Shown here: positions 1-8,463 of the stretch, piece by piece
Layout of the letters: each line of letters starts with the position of its first letter
How positions within the stretch are numbered: the stretch's first letter is position 1
Program-made: the position numbers and the translations under genes
Assembly: GCA_030530785.1 (NCBI GenBank)
Contig: JAUMUJ010000002.1
Coordinates: 59,777 to 123,776 of the forward strand
DNA from: Moraxella sp.
GTDB taxonomy: Bacteria > Pseudomonadota > Gammaproteobacteria > Pseudomonadales > Moraxellaceae
DNA length: 64,000 bases
Direction of reading: 5' to 3'
Notes under the pieces: generated by a model
What the model was told of the DNA's origin: nothing
What the model saw: the letters and a program-made list of their open reading frames with translations, nothing else
The model's database searches: none

Positions 1-294
1 GGCGATGATGTGCGTATGTTTTTTTATGGTGATGGGGCGTATGTCGCCAATCGTTTGCGTTGGCAAAGTGCAGACGTACCTGATGTGGCAGACGGCTGGA
101 TAAAGTTGCACGATGAGTACGCCCTGGCCTTGCCTGTGTGCGTGGGGACGGCACTGGCTCGGGGCATTACCGACATAGATAACGCCACCCGACACGGCTT
201 AGACGGCGATAATTTACGCTCGCCTTTTTATTTGGTGGGACTGTCTGAGCTTGCTCTTGGTATTGATGATGATACCACGCTCATGCAATTTTAG
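1..294 (+). CDS. tusD: Sulfurtransferase complex subunit TusD (5' end outside window)
   Basis: C-terminal ~97 residues of a DsrE-family TusD protein; the reading frame is open to base 1, so the true start lies upstream. TusD relays persulfide sulfur from TusA to TusE for 2-thiolation of wobble uridine 34 in tRNA. The visible part carries the family's FFYGDGAYVANRL stretch, the LPVC segment holding the sulfur-accepting cysteine, a conserved NLRSPF turn and the typical C-terminal MQF. tusC follows after 13 bases, so they form one operon. Identification rests on family motifs that I recognise; the cysteine's role is known from E. coli. Confidence 0.85.
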   Translation, partial: GDDVRMFFYGDGAYVANRLRWQSADVPDVADGWIKLHDEYALALPVCVGTALARGITDIDNATRHGLDGDNLRSPFYLVGLSELALGIDDDTTLMQF

Positions 295-307
295 GTGCGG
301 TTTTAAC

Positions 308-601
308 ATGAAAATATTAATTCATTTACACACAGGCAGTGAGCTGATGAGTTTTGAAGCCATCTCCTTAGGTTTTGTGCTGGCAAGTTTTGACCATCAT
401 GTGCAGTTTTATCTGTCGGGCGACAGCCGTGATGTGCTGTCTGACCCCACAAGTCGGCTCTACGGCATGATACAGTCGCTGTCATTGTACGACATACCCA
501 AAGCATGGGCGGATTTTGATGTGCCTGACACGCTTGCTTCGTTTTTTGAGCCATTGGATTTTGATAAAACTGATGATTTTGACACAAGGCTGACTTTTTG
601 A
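308..601 (+). CDS. tusC: Sulfurtransferase subunit TusC (divergent)
   Basis: 97-residue DsrE/DsrF-like protein, about 20 residues shorter than E. coli TusC. It shows the FEAISLGFVLASFD helix followed by a strand and GD, and a SLYDIPKAW motif matching the GLYDI..CW region of TusC. TusC is a structural partner of TusD in the cytoplasmic sulfur-relay complex. The ATG at 308 was chosen because an upstream in-frame extension overlaps tusD and looks non-coding. Its TGA overlaps the next ATG by one base (TGATG), implying translational coupling with tusE. TusC is a divergent family, so TusB/DsrH cannot be wholly excluded. Confidence 0.7.
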   Translation: MKILIHLHTGSELMSFEAISLGFVLASFDHHVQFYLSGDSRDVLSDPTSRLYGMIQSLSLYDIPKAWADFDVPDTLASFFEPLDFDKTDDFDTRLTF

Positions 602-915
602 TGGACATCACGCTTGACCAAGACGGCCATCTGACCGATCACACTGCATGGACACCTGCCATCGCCCAACAGCTTGCCGACACGTTGTCGGTGGTTTTAA
701 CCGATGAGCATTATCGCATTTTGGCACAGACACGGGCATTTTTTGACCAATACCATCACAGCCCGATGACCCGCCCACTCATCAAACATCTCGCCCAAAC
801 CTTGCCCGATGATAAGATTGATAACGCCAAGCTCCAAGCCTTATTTAACACAGGTCTGGTGGCTCGCCATGTCAATCGCTTGGCAGGACTGCCAAAACCG
901 CCAAATTGTCTGTGA
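601..915 (+). CDS. tusE: Sulfur relay protein TusE / DsrC family
   Basis: 104-residue DsrC-family protein. TusE receives persulfide from TusD on its penultimate cysteine and passes it to MnmA for 2-thiouridine synthesis. The C-terminus GLPKPPNCL carries the conserved PKP..C with the penultimate cysteine, and the central FFDQYHHSP motif is typical of DsrC. The ATG at 601 overlaps the tusC stop; a TTG one codon earlier is less likely. Length is close to E. coli TusE (109). The operon order is D-C-E, with no room for a TusB gene between C and E. Confidence 0.9.
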   Translation: MDITLDQDGHLTDHTAWTPAIAQQLADTLSVVLTDEHYRILAQTRAFFDQYHHSPMTRPLIKHLAQTLPDDKIDNAKLQALFNTGLVARHVNRLAGLPKPPNCL

Positions 916-979
916 TTTTCTGTATTGTTGCGGTATTGTAAAAAATATTATCAATGGGTAATATGTGTGAAATTAATGC

Positions 980-1008
980 TTGTCATTGTTTAAAAAATTC
1001 CCTAATAT
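980..1008 (+). promoter_or_regulatory. Predicted sigma-70 promoter of the entericidin-like gene
   Basis: TTGTCA (980-985), a 17-base spacer and TAATAT (1003-1008). Transcription would begin near 1015, directly at a 9-bp inverted repeat (1016-1046). Predicted by eye from consensus. Confidence 0.5.
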
Positions 1009-1015
1009 GGTCAAT

Positions 1016-1046
1016 ACATTAACCCATTGTGATGATTGGTTAATGT
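1016..1046 (+). promoter_or_regulatory. 5'-UTR stem-loop / operator-like inverted repeat
   Basis: ACATTAACC (1016-1024) and GGTTAATGT (1038-1046) are perfect complements around a 13-base loop. The repeat sits at the predicted transcription start of the lipoprotein gene, so it could be a 5' stabilising hairpin or a protein-binding site. Confidence 0.5.
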
Positions 1047-1096
1047 GATGTATGGCATCTGCCATGTTAATCCAAACATCTTTTAAGGAAACTTTC

Positions 1097-1237
1097 ATGA
1101 AAAAGCTCATTGTTGCTACTTTGGCAAGTGTATTTGTACTGACAGGCTGTAACACCGTCAAGGGATTTGGTAAAGATATCTCCAAGACAGGCGAAGCGGT
1201 TACTGACGGTGCTCAAAAGGTTCAAGACAAACTCTAA
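1097..1237 (+). CDS. Entericidin A/B-family small lipoprotein
   Basis: 46-residue lipoprotein precursor: positively charged start (MKKL), hydrophobic core, and lipobox LTGC with the lipidated cysteine at residue 18. The mature part CNTVKGFGKDISKTGEAV closely follows entericidins EcnA/EcnB. In E. coli this pair is discussed as an antidote/toxin couple; here only one copy is present, so the role is open and could be structural. An AAGGA ribosome-binding site lies 7 bases before the ATG at 1097, ruling out the longer in-frame extension. A strong terminator follows, so the gene appears monocistronic. Confidence 0.85.
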   Translation: MKKLIVATLASVFVLTGCNTVKGFGKDISKTGEAVTDGAQKVQDKL

Positions 1238-1253
1238 ACCAGACAAATCGTTG

Positions 1254-1284
1254 AAAAAGCACGCCATTACGGGGTGCTTTTTAT
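1254..1284. terminator. Bidirectional Rho-independent terminator
   Basis: AAAAAGCAC (1254-1262) pairs with GTGCTTTTT (1274-1282) around an 11-base loop. The A-run and T-run let it serve both the lipoprotein gene and the convergent pdxA, whose stop begins at 1286. Confidence 0.8.
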
Positions 1285-1285
1285 T

Positions 1286-2278
1286 CTATGTCATCATCGC
1301 TTTGGCGGTATGAATGGCCTGGATAAGGCTTGATGAACTTGCCTTTGTTGTTCCTGCCAAATCCAATGCCGTGCCATGATCCACCGATGTCCGCACATAG
1401 GGCAGTCCCAGCGTGATATTGACGGTGTCGCCAAAGCCGTGCGACTTTAAAGGGGCAAGCCCTTGGTCATGATACATGGCGATGATGACATCGGCTCTGC
1501 CTAAGTGCTGTGGCGTAAAAATGGTGTCAGCAGGCATGGCAAGGCTGATGTCAAGTCCCCCATCTTGAAACTGCCTTAATACAGGATTGATGATGTGCAT
1601 CTCTTCATCACCCATGTGTCCGCTCTCACCTGCATGGGGATTTAGCCCGCACACTAGCATACAAGGCTTAGTCATGCCAAATTTAGTGCGCAGTTCATCA
1701 TGTGTGATTTGTATGGTGCGTGTCAAATTCTCTTGTGTGATGGCAGACGGCACATCTTTTAGGGGCAGGTGCGTGGTTACTAAGGCAACTTTCATTTTGG
1801 CATTGGCAAGCATCATCACTACCTTATCACAGCCTGATTTTTGCATAAAAAATTCAGTATGCCCACAAAACACATCGCCATTATCCAGTCGTATACCACC
1901 ATCGGTCATGACCGATTTGGCGATGGGAGCGGTAACAATCGCCCCAACCGACCCTGCCATCGCCAAATCGTGAGCCATATTAAGCTGACACGCCACCATT
2001 TGGGCGTTGGTAGGATTTAGCACGCCTGCCACCACATCGTCTGCACATGGCGTATCTATGATAAATACCCCCTTTTTAGTGGCAGCAACATCATCGGGTG
2101 TGATGGTATTTATCCTAACATCAAGCCCCAAAAGGCATATTCGTTCATTTAGGCTTTTTTTGCAGGCGGTGATGAGCGTGGTGTCGGGCAGTACATGGCG
2201 GTGATGGCACAAGACATCAAGCACAATATCCATGCCAATGCCGGCAGGTTCGCCTGTGGTGATGAGAATGGGTTTCAT
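1286..2278 (-). CDS. pdxA: 4-hydroxythreonine-4-phosphate dehydrogenase PdxA
   Basis: 330 residues, the normal family length. PdxA oxidises 4-phosphohydroxy-L-threonine in the DXP-dependent pyridoxal 5'-phosphate pathway. Visible signatures are the N-terminal ITTGEPAGIG, GHTEFF, the metal-site histidine stretches GLNPHAGESG and AMYHDQGLAPLK, and the C-terminal DHGTALDLAGT. It is transcribed away from dnaB with AGGA before its ATG. In many relatives it sits with surA/rsmA; here it stands alone between a lipoprotein gene and dnaB. Confidence 0.95.
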   Translation of the reverse strand: MKPILITTGEPAGIGMDIVLDVLCHHRHVLPDTTLITACKKSLNERICLLGLDVRINTITPDDVAATKKGVFIIDTPCADDVVAGVLNPTNAQMVACQLNMAHDLAMAGSVGAIVTAPIAKSVMTDGGIRLDNGDVFCGHTEFFMQKSGCDKVVMMLANAKMKVALVTTHLPLKDVPSAITQENLTRTIQITHDELRTKFGMTKPCMLVCGLNPHAGESGHMGDEEMHIINPVLRQFQDGGLDISLAMPADTIFTPQHLGRADVIIAMYHDQGLAPLKSHGFGDTVNITLGLPYVRTSVDHGTALDLAGTTKASSSSLIQAIHTAKAMMT

Positions 2279-2330
2279 AACATGATTCCTAACTGGTGAT
2301 GTGATTATTTTAGCGATTGATTAAGATTTT

Positions 2331-2372
2331 AAAAAGTAGATTTTGTCATTTTGTGATAAAATCTGCTTTTTT
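2331..2372. promoter_or_regulatory. Hairpin overlapping the predicted dnaB promoter
   Basis: AAAAAGTAGATTTT (2331-2344) pairs with AAAATCTGCTTTTT (2358-2371) with one G-U, followed by a T-run. It resembles a terminator but lies between divergent genes and overlaps an extended -10 (TGATAAAAT, 2354-2362) facing dnaB. It may insulate the two units or act as an operator. Confidence 0.5.
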
Positions 2373-2386
2373 ATGAGAGACTAGCC

Positions 2387-3793
2387 ATGAGCGAACAAAA
2401 TTCAAGCAATACGCCAGACAACTTACTCAATCCACACCCTCCACATAACATGGACATAGAGCGGGCGTTGCTGGCATCTTTGATGAGCATTGACGAATCT
2501 TTTGACAAAATAGACAGCATCATCAGTGCCGATGATTTTTATGGCGACCGTCATAAGGAGATTTTTAGTGCCATCAGTCATCTGTCTAGAATTCAACAGC
2601 CTTATGACACACTCATGGTACATGACTATCTAGAAGCCCAACAACTGCTACAAAAAGCAGGTGGGGATACGTACCTGATGCAGATTAACGACAGTCCTGC
2701 CACGATGTTTAACCTTGTGCCTTATGCCGAGCGGATTAAGGAATTTTCGGTGTATCGTCAGCTCATCAAATCTGCCAATAATATGCTCAATCTTGCCTAC
2801 CACCCAAAGCAACAATCTGTGGGCGAAATATTAGACATCGTAGAAGCAGACATTTTTCGCATTAACGAAAACTACACCAACAAACAAAGCAAACAAGGCA
2901 TATTACGAGCCGATGACATTTTAGCCAATGTGGTCAATCAGTTAGAGGACATCAAAAATCGTGGCTCAGGCATGATTGGGCTTGAAACTCCCTTTATTGA
3001 GCTTAACAACAAAACGCAAGGACTGCAAAAAGGCGACCTTATCATCGTGGCAGCCCGCCCATCTATGGGTAAAACCACCTTTGCCATGAATATTGCTGAA
3101 AGGGCATTGGCGTTAAATATGCCTGTGGTGATGTTTTCTATGGAAATGCCCGCCGAATCCATCATGATGCGTATGATTTCGGCGTTTGCTCAGCTCAACC
3201 AAAGTAACTTACGCTCGGCAACCATGAGCGAGCCTGAGTGGGCAGAATTTATAAGTGCGGTGGGGTTTTTTCAGAACACGCCATTATACATTGACGCTCG
3301 CAACAACCTGCCCCCATCTGAGGTGCGTTCCACCTGTCGGCGTATCGCCAAAAATCACGAAGCAGGCATTGGACTGATTGTTGTGGATTATTTACAGCTC
3401 ATGAAAGTGCCAGGTATGGAGCATAACCGTGTCCAAGAGATTGGCGAGATTAGCCGAAGTCTAAAAGCACTTGCCCGTGAGATGGATTGTCCTGTTATCG
3501 CCCTATCGCAGCTGAATCGAGGGTTGGAACAACGCACCGACAAACGCCCCGTCATGGCAGATTTGCGTGAGTCTGGGGCGATTGAACAAGATGCTGATTT
3601 GATTTTGTTCATTTATCGTGATGAAGTGTATGTCAAAGACGAAAAAAGAAAACAAGAAGTCAAAGGTCAAGCCGAGATTATCATCGGCAAACAGCGTAAC
3701 GGACCTATCGGCAAAGTGCCTTTAAGGTTCATTCACGAATACACCAAGTTTGATAATCCTGATGTGCCTTTTGCTGATTATGAAGAAGAATGA
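2387..3793 (+). CDS. dnaB: Replicative DNA helicase DnaB
   Basis: 468 residues, matching DnaB. The hexameric 5'-3' helicase unwinds the replication fork and interacts with primase and the polymerase holoenzyme. The N-terminal domain begins HNMDIERALLASLM, as in the family. The RecA-like domain has Walker A ARPSMGKTT near residue 225, a Walker B IVVDYLQLM near 330, and the LSQLNRGLE..KRP..DLRESG stretch. I see no intein, though DnaB is a frequent intein host. The stop overlaps the next ATG (ATGA), coupling it to alr; dnaB-alr adjacency is also known in Pseudomonas. Confidence 0.97.
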   Translation: MSEQNSSNTPDNLLNPHPPHNMDIERALLASLMSIDESFDKIDSIISADDFYGDRHKEIFSAISHLSRIQQPYDTLMVHDYLEAQQLLQKAGGDTYLMQINDSPATMFNLVPYAERIKEFSVYRQLIKSANNMLNLAYHPKQQSVGEILDIVEADIFRINENYTNKQSKQGILRADDILANVVNQLEDIKNRGSGMIGLETPFIELNNKTQGLQKGDLIIVAARPSMGKTTFAMNIAERALALNMPVVMFSMEMPAESIMMRMISAFAQLNQSNLRSATMSEPEWAEFISAVGFFQNTPLYIDARNNLPPSEVRSTCRRIAKNHEAGIGLIVVDYLQLMKVPGMEHNRVQEIGEISRSLKALAREMDCPVIALSQLNRGLEQRTDKRPVMADLRESGAIEQDADLILFIYRDEVYVKDEKRKQEVKGQAEIIIGKQRNGPIGKVPLRFIHEYTKFDNPDVPFADYEEE

Positions 3794-4905
3794 CCATGCG
3801 ACACACTTATATTGACATCAATCAAGCCGCCCTTTGCCATAATTTATCTGCCATTAAAAAGCACGCTCCCACCGCTTCGGTAATGGCGATGGTTAAATCG
3901 GACGCTTATGGACATGGTATTGAGTATTGTTTGCCTGCCTTGATGGGGGCGGACGCATTTGGGGTGGCAAGTCTTGACGAAGGCTTGGCGGTGCATCATC
4001 TGTGCCAAAAATTATCCCAACACAAACCCATCGTCCTGATAGAAGGCGTTTTTGATAAAACAGAATGGCAAAATGCCGTCCATCACGATTTTGGCTGTGT
4101 GATGCATTGCCAAGCCCAGCTGAACTGGGCGTTGGACAGTGTGCCTAACACGGACAGTTTTTCACGCACCATTTGGTTAAAATACAACACAGGCATGAAC
4201 CGTTTGGGTTTTAATAAAAATGACGTAATAAACTCTGCCAAACTCTTGATAAATAAAGGGTATCGCATTATTTTAACCAGTCATTTTGCCTGTGCTGATG
4301 ACAAGGAGAATCCTGCCAACGCTGTCCAAATCAGTCATTTTAATGACGTGTTGCATACCCTACAAGCAACGTATGGCGACAGCGTACAAAGCTCATTATG
4401 TAATTCAGCGGGGATTATTCATTTTCCCCACGCTCATCACAACTGGGTGCGAGCGGGAATTGCTCTGTATGGTGGCACACCGATGGCAGACAAATCAGCC
4501 AGTGAGCTAGGATTACGCCCCGTCATGAGTTTTTACAGCAAAATTTTTGCCACACATGAGCTAAATGTAGGCGAGCGGGTTGGCTATGGTGGTTTATGGA
4601 CGGCAGATAAACCGACCTGTATTGGGGTTGTCAGTGTCGGTTATGGTGATGGTTATCCCAGAGTGGTAAACGGTGCTAAGGTACTCATCAAAAAAGACAA
4701 CCAATGCCATTTTGCCCCCATTGTTGGGCGAGTGGCGATGGACATGATGATGATTGACATCACGGATTTGCCGATAGGGGTCGGCGATGATGTGGTTTTG
4801 TGGGGCGATGACCTGCCTGCTGATGACGTGGCAGGTTGGGCGGGTACGATTGGCTATGAACTGTTTTGTAAAACCACAAAAAGACCGACCAGACGGTTTG
4901 TTTAA
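3790..4905 (+). CDS. alr: Alanine racemase
   Basis: 371 residues. This PLP enzyme interconverts L- and D-alanine for peptidoglycan. Lys36 in VKSDAYGHG is the Schiff-base lysine, and ERVGYGG holds the catalytic tyrosine near the start of the C-terminal beta domain. IGVVSVGYGDGYPR and VGRVAMDMMMID are family signatures. The ATG at 3790 overlaps the dnaB stop; a second ATG two codons later is possible. No terminator is seen before the argF promoter. Confidence 0.95.
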   Translation: MTMRHTYIDINQAALCHNLSAIKKHAPTASVMAMVKSDAYGHGIEYCLPALMGADAFGVASLDEGLAVHHLCQKLSQHKPIVLIEGVFDKTEWQNAVHHDFGCVMHCQAQLNWALDSVPNTDSFSRTIWLKYNTGMNRLGFNKNDVINSAKLLINKGYRIILTSHFACADDKENPANAVQISHFNDVLHTLQATYGDSVQSSLCNSAGIIHFPHAHHNWVRAGIALYGGTPMADKSASELGLRPVMSFYSKIFATHELNVGERVGYGGLWTADKPTCIGVVSVGYGDGYPRVVNGAKVLIKKDNQCHFAPIVGRVAMDMMMIDITDLPIGVGDDVVLWGDDLPADDVAGWAGTIGYELFCKTTKRPTRRFV

Positions 4906-4916
4906 TGGATAAATTG

Positions 4917-4954
4917 GCATTGAGATTGTGGGTAAATTTTGTTATACTCAATGC
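4917..4954 (+). promoter_or_regulatory. argF promoter with flanking dyad (operator candidate)
   Basis: TTGAGA (4920-4925), a 17-base spacer and TATACT (4943-4948) preceded by TG (extended -10, TGTTATACT). A perfect 8-bp inverted repeat, GCATTGAG (4917-4924) and CTCAATGC (4947-4954), covers both hexamers with half-sites 30 bp apart, about three helical turns. It does not resemble the E. coli ArgR box. Confidence 0.7.
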
Positions 4955-4982
4955 TTTGTTTTGTTATTTTTAAGGAAAGGTC

Positions 4983-5900
4983 GTGAGTTGTCGCCATTTT
5001 TTAACTTTGCTTGATTTGTCCAAAGACGAGCTACGCCAAATCATCGCCCGTGCCAGCGAACTTCGTCAAATGCAACACAATGGCGAGATTTACCGTCCTT
5101 TTGTTGGGCGTACGCTTGCCATGATTTTTGAAAAATCCAGCACACGCACCCGTGTGTCTTTTGAGACGGGCATGGGGCAGTTTGGCGGTCAGGCTCTGTT
5201 TTTGTCGCCCAATGATACTCAGCTTGGGCGGGGCGAACCGATAGAAGACACCGCTCGGGTGATTAGTTCCATGACCGACATTGTGATGATTCGCACCTTT
5301 GCTCATGAACGGGTGGTAACCTTTGCCAAACATTCGTCTGTGCCTGTCATCAATGCTTTGACAGACGATTATCACCCCTGTCAGCTCCTTGCTGATATGC
5401 AAACCTTTTTTGAACACAAAGGCGACATCAAAGGCAAAACCGTAACATGGGTGGGTGATGGCAATAATATGTGCAATTCGTACATTTTGGCATCAGAGCA
5501 GTTTGATTTTCATCTAAATATCGCCACCCCAAAAGGCTATGAGCCAAATGGTGAGCTGACCACCAGATACGCTCATCGCTTGACTTTAACCGACAATGTG
5601 GCAGACGCTGTCAAAGGCTCTCATTTGGTCGTTACAGATGTGTGGGCAAGCATGGGACAAGAAAGCGAACAAAAAAAACGAGAAGCTGACTTTAAGGGTT
5701 TTCAAATCACCCCAGAGTTGCTAGATACCGCCGATAAAGACGTGCTGTTCATGCACTGCCTACCTGCTCATCGGGGCGAAGAGATTAGTCATGACTTATT
5801 AGATGACCCCCGTTCGGTGGTGTGGGACGAAGCAGAAAACCGCCTGCACGCCCAAAAAGCACTCATGGAATTTTTATTAAAAGACAAAATCAAACTTTAA
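4983..5900 (+). CDS. argF: Ornithine carbamoyltransferase
   Basis: 305 residues, typical of anabolic OTCases. It makes citrulline from ornithine and carbamoyl phosphate in arginine synthesis. Motifs: [11 protein letters not shown] (carbamoyl phosphate), [20 protein letters not shown] and [11 protein letters not shown] with the catalytic cysteine. The GTG start at 4983 is supported by AAGGA 5 bases upstream and by the family-typical beginning. It has its own strong promoter and a terminator directly after the stop, so it is probably monocistronic. Confidence 0.96.
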   Translation: MSCRHFLTLLDLSKDELRQIIARASELRQMQHNGEIYRPFVGRTLAMIFEKSSTRTRVSFETGMGQFGGQALFLSPNDTQLGRGEPIEDTARVISSMTDIVMIRTFAHERVVTFAKHSSVPVINALTDDYHPCQLLADMQTFFEHKGDIKGKTVTWVGDGNNMCNSYILASEQFDFHLNIATPKGYEPNGELTTRYAHRLTLTDNVADAVKGSHLVVTDVWASMGQESEQKKREADFKGFQITPELLDTADKDVLFMHCLPAHRGEEISHDLLDDPRSVVWDEAENRLHAQKALMEFLLKDKIKL

Positions 5901-5903
5901 CAC

Positions 5904-5931
5904 AAAAAACCGCCTTTTGGGGCGGTTTTTT
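5904..5931. terminator. Bidirectional terminator, argF / PepSY gene
   Basis: AAAAAACCGCC (5904-5914) pairs perfectly with GGCGGTTTTTT (5921-5931), with loop TTTTGG. It lies between convergent argF and the PepSY gene and can terminate both. Confidence 0.9.
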
Positions 5932-5944
5932 AGGCTTGTCAATT

Positions 5945-6307
5945 TTAGTTATCACGCTTTACTCGGATAACTTTGCCTGTTACGGCGTTGATTTTCACTT
6001 CGTATTTGGTGCGACCTGACACCACGTCCACATCATAAGTCGCTGTGCCATAGTCATCATCGTAGCTGTCATAGTCAATTTCAGTAACACGACCACCTTT
6101 TACCTGACTTTTGGCTATCTGCCCTGCTCTTTGGCGAGAGATGACGGCTTGTTTGCCTGATTGAGCCTTGCCAGAGTAGACTTTTGTGGTTTGGGTACGG
6201 CGGGGGCGATAATCATCGTCATCATAATCATCGTCCGCCATCGCAGGAGCAGAAACAGATAAGACAAGACCTGCTAAGATGGTGGCTAAAAATTTTTTAT
6301 TTAACAT
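5945..6307 (-). CDS. Secreted PepSY-domain protein
   Basis: 120 residues. The signal peptide (MLNKKFLATILAGLVLSVSA) ends with an AMA cleavage site, followed by an acidic DDDYDDDDY stretch that could bind cations. The C-terminal half (about 58-118) is a PepSY domain ending YEVKINAVTGKVIRVKRD. Such small periplasmic proteins are thought to modulate proteases or metal-linked sensors, but no partner is visible here. GGAG lies 8 bases before the ATG. A promoter with a palindrome lies upstream. Confidence 0.8.
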   Translation of the reverse strand: MLNKKFLATILAGLVLSVSAPAMADDDYDDDDYRPRRTQTTKVYSGKAQSGKQAVISRQRAGQIAKSQVKGGRVTEIDYDSYDDDYGTATYDVDVVSGRTKYEVKINAVTGKVIRVKRDN

Positions 6308-6370
6308 CGTGATTCTCCAAGCAAACTTAGGGTTTTATTAAGCCATCGTGTGATTTGACTTAATGGGTTT

Positions 6371-6400
6371 ATTATGCCAAATAAAACTTAGTGTACACTT
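6371..6400 (-). promoter_or_regulatory. Promoter of the PepSY gene with AGTGTACACT palindrome
   Basis: On the minus strand a CATAAT -10 (plus 6371-6376) lies 17 bases from a weak -35, AGTGTA (plus 6394-6399). The perfect 10-bp palindrome AGTGTACACT (6390-6399) overlaps the -35 and is a candidate repressor or activator site. Confidence 0.4.
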
Positions 6401-6415
6401 AGCAAAAAAACAGCA

Positions 6416-7927
6416 TTACAAATCCATCACGCCCGTAATATCCACAGGGGTCATTGTGCCATGCTTGGCATGGTCGCCACGTTTATTTTGCAAGGCTTTT
6501 AAATACTGCTCATCAATGTCGCCTGCCACATAGACTCCATCAAATACTGAGCAGTCAAATTCGCTTACCTTGCTGTATTTGGTATTATTGACCGCATGGA
6601 TTAGGTCATCAAGGTCTTGAAAAATCAAACGGTCAGCCCCGATGATTTGGCGAACTTCTTCCACACTTCTGCCTGATGAGATGAGTTCACTGCGAACAGG
6701 CATATCAATGCCATAGACATTTGGATAAATCACAGGCGGGGCAACGGACGCAAAAAAGACGTTTTTTGCCCCTGCGTCTCGTGCCATTTGGATAATCTCA
6801 TGGCAAGTCGTGCCACGCACGATGGAGTCATCTACCAGCAGTACATTACGGTTTTTAAATTCCAGTGAGATAGCGTTGAGTTTTTGTCGGACGCTTTTTT
6901 TACGCAAAGATTGACCGGGCATGATAAAAGTGCGACCGATGTAGCGGTTTTTGTTAAAACCCTCACGGTATTTTACCCCCAAATGCAATGCCAACTCTAA
7001 TGCCGAGTTGCGAGAGGTATCAGGAATGGGAATGACCACATCAATGTCGTGGTGCTCACCCCATTCACGCAAGATTTTTTGAGCAAGTCTCTCTCCCATA
7101 CGCATACGGGCTTTATGCACAGAGATGTTATCAATGATGCTGTCAGGGCGAGCAAAATAGACATATTCAAAAATACAAGGCGTGTGTTTGGCATCAAGGA
7201 CACATTGGCGACTGTGGACATTATAAGACAAGTCAATAAACATCGCTTCGCCTGCCTGTATGTCTCTGACCACTTCAAAACCCAATGCCGTCAATGCCAC
7301 CGACTCACTGGCGACCATATGCTCCACTCCTTCGGGAGTCAGTCTGCGACCATAGACGAGCGGGCGAATGCCATTGGGGTCTCTAAATGCAAGCATGCCA
7401 TGCCCTGCTATCATGGCAACCACCGCATACGCCCCTTGACAACGCCGATAGACCGCCCCTAAGGCGTTAAAAATATCATCAGGCGTGAGCGTGGGTGTTT
7501 GGTATTTTTGCAGTTCGTTGGCAAAAATATTTAATAAGACCTCAGAGTCTGAGTTGGTGTTAAGATGACGGCGGTCTTGTTTACATAACTCTTTGGCAAG
7601 GGTATCGGCATTGGTTAGGTTGCCGTTATGAGCCAATGCAATGCCATAGGGCGAATTTACATACAATGGCTGGGCTTCGGCAGTACTTGATGTGCCTGCT
7701 GTTGGATAGCGGACGTGTCCTATGCCAAATTTACCCACCAAACGTACCATATGTTTGTTTAAAAAAACATCACGCACCATGCCGTTATCTTTACGCAGAT
7801 AAAAACGGTCGTCTTTTAAGGTGGTAATGCCTGCCGCATCTTGCCCCCGATGTTGCAACATGGTTAAACCATCATACAACAGTTGATTGACCGCTTCATT
7901 TGCACAAATACCAATCACACCACACAT
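6416..7927 (-). CDS. purF: Amidophosphoribosyltransferase
   Basis: 503 residues from the ATG at 7927. It catalyses the first committed step of purine synthesis, glutamine plus PRPP to phosphoribosylamine. Cys2 directly after Met (MCGVIGIC) is the N-terminal nucleophile of the glutaminase domain once Met is removed, and QHRGQDAAG follows. The phosphoribosyltransferase domain holds [13 protein letters not shown] near residue 360. An upstream TTG is in frame, but GGAG before the ATG and the need for Cys2 settle the start. It is the last gene of pyrD-cvpA-purF; cvpA-purF adjacency is widespread. Confidence 0.97.
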   Translation of the reverse strand: MCGVIGICANEAVNQLLYDGLTMLQHRGQDAAGITTLKDDRFYLRKDNGMVRDVFLNKHMVRLVGKFGIGHVRYPTAGTSSTAEAQPLYVNSPYGIALAHNGNLTNADTLAKELCKQDRRHLNTNSDSEVLLNIFANELQKYQTPTLTPDDIFNALGAVYRRCQGAYAVVAMIAGHGMLAFRDPNGIRPLVYGRRLTPEGVEHMVASESVALTALGFEVVRDIQAGEAMFIDLSYNVHSRQCVLDAKHTPCIFEYVYFARPDSIIDNISVHKARMRMGERLAQKILREWGEHHDIDVVIPIPDTSRNSALELALHLGVKYREGFNKNRYIGRTFIMPGQSLRKKSVRQKLNAISLEFKNRNVLLVDDSIVRGTTCHEIIQMARDAGAKNVFFASVAPPVIYPNVYGIDMPVRSELISSGRSVEEVRQIIGADRLIFQDLDDLIHAVNNTKYSKVSEFDCSVFDGVYVAGDIDEQYLKALQNKRGDHAKHGTMTPVDITGVMDL

Positions 7928-7953
7928 AATTAACTCCAAAAATTATAAAAAAA

Positions 7954-8463
7954 TTAAACAGACTGATAAGGATTTTCCATTTCTTGCCAAATGTCTTTTA
8001 ATGCCTGACCGATGACTTCTTTGGTAACAGGAGCAAAAGGCAGTAACGATTGCATGAGTACCGATGAGCCAGCATTGGGCAGATGTGGCAGTATGGGAGA
8101 AGTGATACTTAATAAAATCAATACTTTAACGGTGTTTTTTACCACACCCAGTATCGCCCCGAGTATTTTATCTAACAATCCTAGTTTTAACAACTTTAAG
8201 GTTTTTAAGATAAACCAACTGACAAGATGCATCAAACCAACAATGACAAGCACAACACACAAAAATGCCATCGTGATTTGCCAAACTCTATTTTCAATCA
8301 AGGGCTGTAAAAATAAGGCAAAGATGGGAGCAAATTTTGATGCCAAAACCAACGCCAAAAGCCACCCCGCCAAAGAAAATATAGTTCTTACCGCCCCCGC
8401 CATAAAACCACGCAACAATCCTATGGCAAGGATAAATAAAATTATCCCATCTATGGCGGTCAT
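7954..8463 (-). CDS. cvpA: CvpA family inner-membrane protein
   Basis: 169 residues with four predicted transmembrane helices (about 2-22, 28-47, 62-85, 100-122), the usual CvpA architecture. CvpA is linked to colicin V production and envelope-stress resistance; its biochemical function is unsettled. Its ATG overlaps the pyrD stop (ATGA) and purF begins 26 bases after it, so it is the middle gene of a pyrimidine/purine operon. Confidence 0.9.
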   Translation of the reverse strand: MTAIDGIILFILAIGLLRGFMAGAVRTIFSLAGWLLALVLASKFAPIFALFLQPLIENRVWQITMAFLCVVLVIVGLMHLVSWFILKTLKLLKLGLLDKILGAILGVVKNTVKVLILLSITSPILPHLPNAGSSVLMQSLLPFAPVTKEVIGQALKDIWQEMENPYQSV

